The notes beneath the pieces are model-generated. The model saw nothing but the letters and a program-made list of their open reading frames with translations, was not told the DNA's origin and ran no database searches. A stretch of DNA of 33,815 bases from CAYONQ01 sp964405375 (lineage in GTDB: Bacteria > Planctomycetota > Phycisphaerae > Sedimentisphaerales > Anaerobacaceae), in the NCBI GenBank assembly GCA_964405375.1, contig CAYONQ010000020.1, positions 1 through 33,815 of the forward strand, written 5' to 3'. Below, piece after piece: positions 6,296-13,171 of the stretch; the stretch's first letter is position 1; each line of letters begins with the position of its first letter. A program made the position numbers and the translations under genes.

Positions 6296-6808
6296 ATGAA
6301 ACATAGGTTTAGAAATAACGGCACCCCCGTTAGAAATTGTAAAGCGGCTAAGAATATGGGACAAAAACCGAACCTCTTTAGAAACACAAGTGAAACAGTC
6401 TGTAACAGGGCGAAGATTTCTAACGGGGGTACGGTGCTTTTGATGACGGTGTTTGTCATAGCGCTAATGGCGGCGCTGGTTATGGGTATAGCGCAGCTTA
6501 ATACGGAGGAAGTGCAGATTGTGCGAAATCAAATTCACGCTGCGGAGGCCTTGGCTGTTGCGGAGGCGGGTCTGAATGATGCCTTTGCCGAGATACGGGA
6601 GGATAGTGGATGGGTTGACGGCTTTATTGATGAGCCGTTTAACGGCGGCGAATACGACGTTACTGTCGAAGGCACTTTTCCGGACCCCAACATTATTTCG
6701 ACGGGTACCTCATCGCAGGGCTTTGTCGCCAGAGTTGCAGCCGACATAACCGTTGGCAGCGGCTACCCTTACGTAATAAGAATTGATGGTTTGAGGATAA
6801 ATGAATGA
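6296..6808 (+). CDS. GspK/PilX-like minor pseudopilin with a repeat-derived leader
   Basis: The hydrophobic signal GGTVLLMTVFVIALMAALVMGIAQL, followed by NTEEVQIVRNQIHAAEALAVAEAGLNDA, matches the PilX/GspK N-terminal pattern. In that class the position-5 Glu is often absent and AxxxAEAG is conserved. The remaining domain is short (170 residues in all), closer to PilX than to full GspK. The first ~43 residues are an atypical long basic leader, and 36 codons of it are exactly the 108-base inverted-repeat element at 6323-6430. The chosen ATG at 6296 has GGGAAG upstream. A GTG or ATG at about 6432-6441 would leave too little leader. The stop overlaps the next ATG (ATGA). Confidence 0.8.
   Translation: MKHRFRNNGTPVRNCKAAKNMGQKPNLFRNTSETVCNRAKISNGGTVLLMTVFVIALMAALVMGIAQLNTEEVQIVRNQIHAAEALAVAEAGLNDAFAEIREDSGWVDGFIDEPFNGGEYDVTVEGTFPDPNIISTGTSSQGFVARVAADITVGSGYPYVIRIDGLRINE
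6323..6430. repeat. 108-base element with perfect 15-base inverted ends inside a pseudopilin leader
   Basis: ACCCCCGTTAGAAAT at 6323-6337 is the exact reverse complement of ATTTCTAACGGGGGT at 6416-6430. The unit is 108 bases, a multiple of three, and contains no stop in the gene frame, so it adds 36 codons to the leader. No flanking target duplication is obvious. It is distinct in sequence from the TCAAACTGACC family. Confidence 0.72.
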
Positions 6809-8352
6809 AACTGGGCACCAAAATCGATAGATTTACTTCTAACAGGCGGACTGCACTTGGTATTGATATTTCTGGCGGGCAGATAAACCTGGCATTGCTC
6901 AGGAAGGCCAGAGACGGTGTGGAATTACTTAAGGCCGCCAGCGGCCCTATCCCCGATGGAGCGATACAAAATGACAGCATCGAGGACACGGCCGCTGTGG
7001 CCAAGGCGATAAAGGAGTTGAAGAGCCGCAATAAAATACGGGCAAGAAAAACGGCGGTGTCGTTGCAGGCGAAAGACGTGCTTGTGCAAATTATGGACGT
7101 TCCCAAACAGCTCCCGACGAATATAGAACAGTATGTTCAAAATGAGGTGAAACATTACGTCATTCTGCCGGGCAAAGACGTTGCGCTGGATTTTTGTGGA
7201 ACCGGTTCGGCGGGACAGAAGAGAAACCGTCTCTTTGTTGCCGCTGCTGACGGGGAGAAGGTGGGCCGGCTTGTCAAGGTATGTGGTCAGGCCGGTCTTA
7301 ATGTTGTGGCGATTGAACCGCCGATGCTTGCATACGTCAGGGCACTTTACGATAAGACGATAGCAGGCAGATTTGACTGCAACGTGCTTATAGCCATACT
7401 GGGCGGCGGTGTTCTAACTCTCTGCGTATTCAGAAGGCACGCTATAGACTTTGTCAGAACGAAAGACATCAGCAAAGAAAAGGCAAAGCCGAGCGAACTC
7501 TGTCAGTGGCTTGCCGAGCAGATAAATGCAATTATTCAATTTTATGATGTAGAGGTTCCCGACAGTTCCGGGAAATGGGAAGTTACCGTAGTTGCTGAAG
7601 ATACCGCGCAATTGCCGGATGGTGCCGAGGAATTTCTGAAATCTAATGTCCCGGCCGGCACTTTGGGACTCAGGACCGGCGAAAACATCTATCAGGATAC
7701 GCCTGTTAGTCAATCCCCGCATATCGGAGCCGGCAGGTGCTCACCGGTGGCGATTGGCCTTGCTATGGGCGTTTTAGGGGAAGATAAGACCAATTTGAGA
7801 ATAAACCTGCTTCCTGCGGAGACGGCTGAGGTAAGGTCGCTGAAGAAAGATACTCTTATAACGGCTAATATTACAGCGGCGGTGCTGTTGATTATGGTAT
7901 TGGCCGTCGGTGCACTGAGTATGACGATTGGAAGGGTGGAAAACAGCGCTATCCATAAGAAACAGACAGGATTGAGCCGGCACACCCATTCACTATTGAT
8001 AGAACAGAAATTGACAGACGAGCGAATCGGGCAATTAACAGAGAGGTTGGAGCTGGTAAATAAGATTTTGAGCTCGCGCCGTGATTTGGAGTGGTTCGGC
8101 ATCCTGAACGATATCAGAAGGGCCACGCCGAAGACCGCCTGCATAACCGGCTTGTCCAGTGAGGATGGCTCCGAAATAACCTTAGAGGGTCTGGCGCTAT
8201 CATACGAGGCGGCCCACCTGTTTGTGAATATGCTGAGCAAATCAAAGCACATAAATTCGGCCTCTTTGACTGAGACGGAAAAAGATGATAAGGACGGTGG
8301 ATTGGTCAGATATGAAATCAATTGTTCGCTGGTGGCGGCAGGAGAAAAGTAG
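6805..8352 (+). CDS. PilM-PilN fusion (GspL-like inner-membrane assembly protein)
   Basis: In type IV pilus systems, cytoplasmic actin-like PilM binds an N-terminal NLLP peptide of membrane protein PilN. Here both are one chain of 515 residues. Residues about 15-320 look like PilM: TALGIDISGGQINLALL at the ATPase phosphate-binding region, the MDVPKQLPTNIEQYVQNEVKHYV segment, and NVLIAILGGGVLTLCVF as the second phosphate loop. At about 331-337 the PilN-type motif INLLP is kept, then one membrane helix (about 350-372, ANITAAVLLIMVLAVGALSM), a coiled-coil segment and a PilN-like ferredoxin-fold domain. GspL has the same overall layout. Coupled by ATGA to the preceding pseudopilin gene and followed after three bases by pilO. 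Confidence 0.9.
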   Translation: MKLGTKIDRFTSNRRTALGIDISGGQINLALLRKARDGVELLKAASGPIPDGAIQNDSIEDTAAVAKAIKELKSRNKIRARKTAVSLQAKDVLVQIMDVPKQLPTNIEQYVQNEVKHYVILPGKDVALDFCGTGSAGQKRNRLFVAAADGEKVGRLVKVCGQAGLNVVAIEPPMLAYVRALYDKTIAGRFDCNVLIAILGGGVLTLCVFRRHAIDFVRTKDISKEKAKPSELCQWLAEQINAIIQFYDVEVPDSSGKWEVTVVAEDTAQLPDGAEEFLKSNVPAGTLGLRTGENIYQDTPVSQSPHIGAGRCSPVAIGLAMGVLGEDKTNLRINLLPAETAEVRSLKKDTLITANITAAVLLIMVLAVGALSMTIGRVENSAIHKKQTGLSRHTHSLLIEQKLTDERIGQLTERLELVNKILSSRRDLEWFGILNDIRRATPKTACITGLSSEDGSEITLEGLALSYEAAHLFVNMLSKSKHINSASLTETEKDDKDGGLVRYEINCSLVAAGEK

Positions 8353-8355
8353 GCG

Positions 8356-8958
8356 ATGTTGGTTGATAATCTTGCAAAATTGAATCGCTCATCAAGAAAC
8401 GCCGTTCTTGCGGCACTGACCGTAATTGCAACAATAGCGATGTACAACTGGATAGTCGCTCCCCACGCCGCTTATCTGTTTGCGGCACAGCAGTATGAGT
8501 CTGCTGTAGGCGAGATGGCGAAGAAAAACGAGGCCGTTGGCAGGATAGTTGAAGGCAAGAAAAAAAGGCTGAGAGAATTGCGCCAGCAGTTTGCCCAGCT
8601 TCATAACACACTGTTCAGCCCTGACAAGGCAGAAGAGTTTTTCAGTGATTTGCAGGTTATTTCTGAGGAAACGGGTTGCGTAATTTATTCACTAAACTTT
8701 ATCACGAGTAGGCCGGGACTTAAACCCAAACAGCTCAAAGATACTTCAGGTATAATCGCCAAAAGTGCGATGTTAGATGTCAGCGGTGTATATGGTGACA
8801 TAATCAGGTTAGTGGAAAGGTTGCAGACACGAGACCAAAAGGTCTGGATAGATTCACTTAAGATGGAAGGCCTCGACGATGGTTCATCTCGAATCAGGTG
8901 TGATATAACTATCACAATCTATACGGTCGAGGATAAGGAGGCCATAGTCAATGCATAA
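8356..8958 (+). CDS. PilO/GspM-like inner-membrane alignment protein
   Basis: A bitopic membrane protein of 200 residues. It has a short cytoplasmic start, one membrane helix at about residues 17-38 (AVLAALTVIATIAMYNWIVAP), a charged coiled-coil (YESAVGEMAKKNEAVGRIVE...RLRELRQQFAQL) and a periplasmic alpha/beta domain containing FFSDLQVISEETGCVIYSL and VSGVYGDIIRLVERLQTRDQKVWIDSLKM. This is the PilO pattern. PilO pairs with PilN and links the cytoplasmic ATPase complex to the secretin. It lies three bases after the PilM-PilN gene and overlaps the secretin start by eight bases. Identification rests on architecture and position, as PilO sequences diverge strongly. Confidence 0.85.
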   Translation: MLVDNLAKLNRSSRNAVLAALTVIATIAMYNWIVAPHAAYLFAAQQYESAVGEMAKKNEAVGRIVEGKKKRLRELRQQFAQLHNTLFSPDKAEEFFSDLQVISEETGCVIYSLNFITSRPGLKPKQLKDTSGIIAKSAMLDVSGVYGDIIRLVERLQTRDQKVWIDSLKMEGLDDGSSRIRCDITITIYTVEDKEAIVNA

Positions 8959-10480
8959 GCCGAAATACATAAGTATAATCTTCTGGTGGAGCATTTTAAC
9001 CGTTTTTGTTTGGTATAACGTGGCAGAATCACAGCCGGCCCCGTCAAGCGCACTGGATGTGGGCAGGGACAACCCTTTCGCAGAGATTCCCAGGAAGGAA
9101 AGGCCCGTGCCGGAGGAGATGTCCCGGTCTTCGGGTTTGCAGGAAGAGCCGCCTGAGCTGCTTGTTGAGACTGTAACTCTAAAGTCTCTTGAGGCCGCAA
9201 ACCTCAAAAAGGTTCTGGACAAAATGTCGTCGCAGTACGGCAGCATTACCGCCGATGCGAAAAGCAATTCCTTGATTATTTGTGACACAAAAGAATATCT
9301 TGAGAAGATTCTCGCCCAGATTCAAAGGGCCGACAAGGCGGTAATACCGCAGGAGGTGGAGACAGAGGAGGAAGAAGAAAAGACAAAGCCTGAATTGTTT
9401 GTTGAAACCGTAACCCTAAAGTTCCTTGATTCCAAAAGTCTTAAGGCGGTGATTGAGAGGATGTCTTCCGAGTACGGCGTTATTTCCGCCGATGCGAAGG
9501 GCAATTCCTTAATCATCTGCGACACAAAAGAGAACCTTGAAAGGATTCTCGCTGAAATCAGGAAGGCCGACAAGACGCCACAGCAGATTATGGTAGAAGT
9601 GGTCATTCTCGATGTTCAGCTTGATGACGATACCGAGATAGGCATCAACTGGGACATTCTCTCAGATAAGACGTATGACGTAGGATACAGGCAAAATTAT
9701 ACGACGAGCCGGCTTGGTTCGACCATAGAGGACGCGACTACTATAGGCAATGCTACCGCCTTTAATACCACGGGTCTGGGTGGTGAGTTCAGTGTTATCA
9801 GCGGCACCATCCGCAATGTGGTTCATTTAATCCAGCAAAAAAGAGATGTCGAGATTCTCGCCAGCCCGAGAGCTATGATGGTAAGCGGCGAATCGGCCTA
9901 CATAGAGGCAGTTGACGAGGTTCCATATGAAGAGAAAAGCGACACCTCGGAAGGCGGCACATTAACTTATTATGAATTCAAACGGGTAGGTGTTAAATTG
10001 ACGGTAAGCGCCACATTGACGGACGACAATGACATCCTTCTTACGGTTGAAGCTGAACAGAACGTTCAAGTGGGCACCACAACTCCCCCCAGGGTTGACA
10101 CCAGAAAAGCCAAGACCTCGCTTATGTTGAGGGACGGCCAGGTCGTTATTTTAGGCGGGCTGAGACGACAGGAAAAGACCAAAGAAGTAGACCAGATTCC
10201 GATTCTCGGCGATTTGCCGATTATCGGAGTATTATTTAAAAGTACCAATACTGTCGTCAAGAATTCCGAGCTGGTTGTGTTTTTATCGCCGCACATTTAT
10301 AAGGGTGAGCCGGTCGGCGACGATGAGATGACCAAATATAACGAAATCACAAGCAGACCAATGCTCTCAATACCCCGGACCGGCAAGTCGATACTTTCAA
10401 CTTCAGATGAGAAGGACATAACAGCATTTTCGATTCTGGATGATACCGAGGATAGATTGCTGGAGCAGGGGGGGCAATAG
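8951..10480 (+). CDS. Secretin (GspD/PilQ family) with two near-identical N-domains
   Basis: Outer-membrane channel of the system, 509 residues. An N-terminal hydrophobic signal (about residues 7-24) leads into a proline- and charge-rich linker containing GRDNPFAEIP. Two tandem small domains follow, at about 71-129 and 150-208, each of the form LVETVTLKxLxxxxLKxVxxxMSSxYGxIxADAKxNSLIICDTKExLExILAxIxxADK. These are NolW/N1-like modules separated by an acidic linker. The secretin domain starts at about 213 (IMVEVVILDVQLDD) and ends with the signature VVILGGLRRQEKTK...IPILGDLPIIGVLFKS...ELVVFLSPHI. No PilP gene is visible; the RDNPF segment resembles the DPF-type motif of PilP/GspC linkers, which is speculation. 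Last gene of the operon. Confidence 0.94.
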   Translation: MHKPKYISIIFWWSILTVFVWYNVAESQPAPSSALDVGRDNPFAEIPRKERPVPEEMSRSSGLQEEPPELLVETVTLKSLEAANLKKVLDKMSSQYGSITADAKSNSLIICDTKEYLEKILAQIQRADKAVIPQEVETEEEEEKTKPELFVETVTLKFLDSKSLKAVIERMSSEYGVISADAKGNSLIICDTKENLERILAEIRKADKTPQQIMVEVVILDVQLDDDTEIGINWDILSDKTYDVGYRQNYTTSRLGSTIEDATTIGNATAFNTTGLGGEFSVISGTIRNVVHLIQQKRDVEILASPRAMMVSGESAYIEAVDEVPYEEKSDTSEGGTLTYYEFKRVGVKLTVSATLTDDNDILLTVEAEQNVQVGTTTPPRVDTRKAKTSLMLRDGQVVILGGLRRQEKTKEVDQIPILGDLPIIGVLFKSTNTVVKNSELVVFLSPHIYKGEPVGDDEMTKYNEITSRPMLSIPRTGKSILSTSDEKDITAFSILDDTEDRLLEQGGQ

Positions 10481-10493
10481 CGGCTGCGTTATT

Positions 10494-10545
10494 CAGAAGT
10501 CAGAAGTCAGATGCCACTTTCTGTCTTCTGTCCTCTGCCCTCTGT
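10494..10545. repeat. Short inverted heptamer repeat (CAGAAGT / TCTTCTG type)
   Basis: CAGAAGTCAGAAGTCAGATG on the left is mirrored by CTGTCTTCTGTCCTCTGCCC and TCTG on the right, an imperfect inverted repeat of seven-base units. It lies in the 169-base gap between the secretin gene and dprA, just after the operon end, and could fold in RNA. There is no T-run, so a terminator role is not supported. Confidence 0.65.
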
Positions 10546-10649
10546 TGATGCTCTTTCATACCCACCGACATATCAATTTTTCTTGACCGTTATGGGTTAT
10601 CAGGTAAACTGTGAGCAGGTTAAGTCGTTTGTCTGCGAATAATTAACAA

Positions 10650-11804
10650 ATGGCAAGAACACAGCCCCATTCCGTTGATATTGAAAAGTGGCTCAAATTA
10701 ATCAGGGCTGACAATGTCGGCCCGGTTACTTTTGCCAGATTTATAGAGCGTTTCGGCTCGCCGGATAAGGCATTAGGTACCTCGGTTAGCGAGCTAACAA
10801 AGATTGATGGCATCGGCTTAAAAGCCGCTGAGCGAATTGCTGCAACTCGTGATAAATTCGATGCCTCCGCTGAACTGGAGCTGGCGGACAAATTCGGTGT
10901 CTGGATAATTCATCTTGACAATGAGCGTTATCCGCCCGTGTTGAAGCGGATTTATGACCCTCCGCCGGTTCTTTACGTTAAAGGCAGCTTAACCAGCGCC
11001 GACAATCTGGCTATTTCCATAGTTGGTTCGCGGCGCTGCAGTATATACGGGCGGGAGCAATCCTCTCGATTTGCACATTTATTAAGTTCCGCCGGTTTTA
11101 CTATCTGTTCCGGGATGGCTGAGGGCATAGACAGTGCCGCCCATCAGGGTGCGCTGTCAGCGGGCGGCCGCACAATCGCAGTACAGGGCTGCGGCTTAGC
11201 GAATGTTTACCCGCCGGAGAACAAGAAGCTGTTTGAGCTTATAGCCGAATCCGGCGCCTGTATCAGTGAGCTGCCGTTGCGCTATGAGCCGCTGGCGGAG
11301 AACTTTCCGCCGCGCAACAGGATAATAGCGGGGCTGTCGCTTGGGACGATTGTTATCGAGGCCGGCCTTAATTCGGGGGCGTTGATTACCGCCAGAGCGG
11401 CGCTGGAGAATAATCGAGAGGTGATGGCGGTGCCGGGGAAGATTGACTCGCCGTTGAGCAAGGGGTCGAATCGGTTGATAAAAGATGGTGCCAAGCTGAT
11501 AGAATCAGTCGAAGATGTGATGGAGACCCTCGGCTATATCGGTGAGCAACTGGCGGGTCACGTAACAGCAGCGGCGGCAAAGACGTCCGAAAGGATAGAG
11601 GCACCCTTGTTTGATGCGAGCCAGTTGAATCTGAGCGTCCCTGAAAGAACGATTTACGATTGTCTGGGTTATGAGCCGCTGCACGTAGAGCAGATAATAG
11701 CGGCGGCGGATTTGGCGCCGGGTAGTATTAATGCGGGCCTGGTATCGCTGCAGCTTAAGGGGCTTGTGAAACAGTTGCCGGGCGGTTTGTTCCTGAGAAA
11801 ATAG
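10650..11804 (+). CDS. dprA: DNA-processing protein DprA
   Basis: Single-strand DNA-binding protein that loads RecA on incoming DNA in natural transformation. The protein is 384 residues. It has an N-terminal helix-hairpin-helix/SAM-like part (LIRADNVGPVTFARFIERFGS, IDGIGLKAAERI), then the Rossmann-like DprA core with AISIVGSRRCSIYGR, SGMAEGIDSAAHQGAL, TIAVQGCGLANVYPPENKKL, NFPPRNRIIAGLS, VIEAGLNSGALITAR and AVPGKIDSPLSKGSNRLIKDGA. A C-terminal winged-helix-like DML1 domain follows (about 320-384, ERTIYDCLGYEPLHVEQIIAA). Placement next to a pilus-like operon is suggestive of DNA uptake, though dprA is also common in non-competent species. No obvious ribosome site precedes the ATG. Confidence 0.96.
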   Translation: MARTQPHSVDIEKWLKLIRADNVGPVTFARFIERFGSPDKALGTSVSELTKIDGIGLKAAERIAATRDKFDASAELELADKFGVWIIHLDNERYPPVLKRIYDPPPVLYVKGSLTSADNLAISIVGSRRCSIYGREQSSRFAHLLSSAGFTICSGMAEGIDSAAHQGALSAGGRTIAVQGCGLANVYPPENKKLFELIAESGACISELPLRYEPLAENFPPRNRIIAGLSLGTIVIEAGLNSGALITARAALENNREVMAVPGKIDSPLSKGSNRLIKDGAKLIESVEDVMETLGYIGEQLAGHVTAAAAKTSERIEAPLFDASQLNLSVPERTIYDCLGYEPLHVEQIIAAADLAPGSINAGLVSLQLKGLVKQLPGGLFLRK

Positions 11805-12202
11805 CACTGTTGCCCTGGCTGCAAGACGTATGTGTTTAGTGTGCTTTTAGTATTGGCATGGCAGTTTTTTGGGGGTAATACCGCAGCTATTTAAGCTACC
11901 TTGAGTAAGTTTTTGGATAACCACAACTCAAACAAGATACGTCGCCGTGCCGGCGACGGCTAAACGAACAGAGTAATCTCTAAAATCTTTTTACAGGTAG
12001 TTTAAAACACCGGTAAGGTTGGGTTATCAGTGTCAAAAACGCCGATAAAATTATGTTTAGAGTGAGTGTTTATTAGAAAAGGCGATAAAAAAGAGCAAAA
12101 AAAATTAACGAGCAGGAAAGAAGTTGTCCGATAAGACAGGCGGATATGGCTCATAGTAAGGTGTGAGTTGCCTTTTCGTGCAGGATTAAGGCCTGTAAGT
12201 TG
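11805..12202 (+). other. Non-coding leader between dprA and the polysaccharide operon
   Basis: About 500 bases without a credible gene precede the Wza-like gene; the last part is the terminator described separately. Visible structure is limited: a perfect hairpin CGTCGCCG-TGC-CGGCGACG at 11940-11958 and A-rich tracts at about 12085-12110. No known riboswitch class could be matched with confidence by eye. A promoter for the polysaccharide operon probably lies here but cannot be pinned. Confidence 0.5.
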
Positions 12203-12258
12203 AAGGCACAGCCGAAGTTGCTCTCTTTAGAGAGCGGTTTTGGGCTGTGCCTTTTTTT
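12203..12258 (+). terminator. Factor-independent terminator / possible attenuator before the polysaccharide operon
   Basis: AAGGCACAGCC (12203-12213) pairs perfectly with GGCTGTGCCTT (12243-12253) and runs into seven Ts (12252-12258). A second perfect stem, GCTCTCT-TT-AGAGAGC (12220-12235), sits in the loop. It lies about 390 bases after the dprA stop and only 53 bases before the Wza-like start. It could end dprA transcription, or act as an attenuator in the leader of the polysaccharide operon. Confidence 0.85.
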
Positions 12259-12311
12259 GTTCAAGTGGTGTTATGTAACAACGATTAGAAAAGTAATTTG
12301 GGGGATATCAG

Positions 12312-13148
12312 GTGCAAAAGTTATGCAGAAGCGTTTGGTATTGGAAAACTGTTTTTGTATGTACCCCGGTATTTTGCCTGCTGGTTTTGGGGGGGTGTGG
12401 CCCTACTTTATCGTCTGCTGAGCAGGTGGAAAGATTCAAAAGAGCCGGGCCCGTCGCTCCGGAAGTGGACATTGATGGCCCAACAGGGGGTAAAATCTAT
12501 ATAGGCCCTTACCGGGTGGTTCCCGGCGACGTTCTGGAATTTCAGATGCCCGCCGTTTTACAAGTTATCTCTTCTGACTTATCCGAGTGGCTTCGGCCTA
12601 TATCGGGGCATAAGTATATCGAAGCATATTTGGTCCGTGTAAGCGCCCAGGGTACCGTTGTTTTGCCTATCGTAGGTGAGCTGCCCGTTTCCGGCAAGAC
12701 GCTTGCCAGAGTAGAATCAACGGTCATAAGCGCCTATTTTCCCAAGTATGTCGTGAATCCCCCTATGGTGGTCTGCGAGGTGAAGAGGTATCAAAATGAG
12801 AGCGAAAGAGTTTTCACAGTTATGGGGCTTGTCAATCATCCCAACGCTTTTCCCTATCCTCCGGACGTTCAATATAACTTGATGGAGGCGCTGGCATTTG
12901 CCGGGGGGCTTAATTTGGTCGCAGACCCTCGCTACGTGAAAGTCTATCGGCAGAATGCAACCGGCGAGATAGTCTCGGCTACCTTCGGAATCGACAACAA
13001 ATCCTTTGCCGATGCATATAACGTTATGATAAAGCCGGGTGATGTTATATACGTGGACCATACGCTGCGTACACGTACCAATGCTTTCCTGTCCAATGTA
13101 CTTTCCGTCGGGGTCGGTGCTGACGTTCGTTATGGACGAAATAGGTGA
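12312..13148 (+). CDS. Wza-like polysaccharide export lipoprotein
   Basis: Outer-membrane polysaccharide exporter of the Wza/OPX family, 278 residues. The GTG start at 12312 follows a GGGGGAT stretch and gives a basic, hydrophobic signal ending in the lipobox VLGGC (Cys29). Then come the Poly_export segment (YIGPYRVVPGDVLEFQMP ... VSAQGTVVLPIVGELPVSGKTLARVESTVISAYFPKYVVNPPMVVCEV) and an SLBB-like domain (FTVMGLVNHPNAFPYPPDVQYNLMEALAFAGGL ... VMIKPGDVIYV). It lacks the C-terminal amphipathic helix and extra domains of E. coli Wza (about 380 residues), placing it with short OPX proteins. Its stop lies within the 5' end of the kinase frame. Confidence 0.9.
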   Translation: MQKLCRSVWYWKTVFVCTPVFCLLVLGGCGPTLSSAEQVERFKRAGPVAPEVDIDGPTGGKIYIGPYRVVPGDVLEFQMPAVLQVISSDLSEWLRPISGHKYIEAYLVRVSAQGTVVLPIVGELPVSGKTLARVESTVISAYFPKYVVNPPMVVCEVKRYQNESERVFTVMGLVNHPNAFPYPPDVQYNLMEALAFAGGLNLVADPRYVKVYRQNATGEIVSATFGIDNKSFADAYNVMIKPGDVIYVDHTLRTRTNAFLSNVLSVGVGADVRYGRNR

Positions 13149-13171
13149 TAGAGTTCTCTATCGGAGAAGAA

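Noticed and set aside
11880..12200. Cyclic di-GMP or other riboswitch in the leader of the polysaccharide operon
   Set aside because: No conserved core could be matched by eye; only generic hairpins are visible. A covariance-model search would be needed before calling it.
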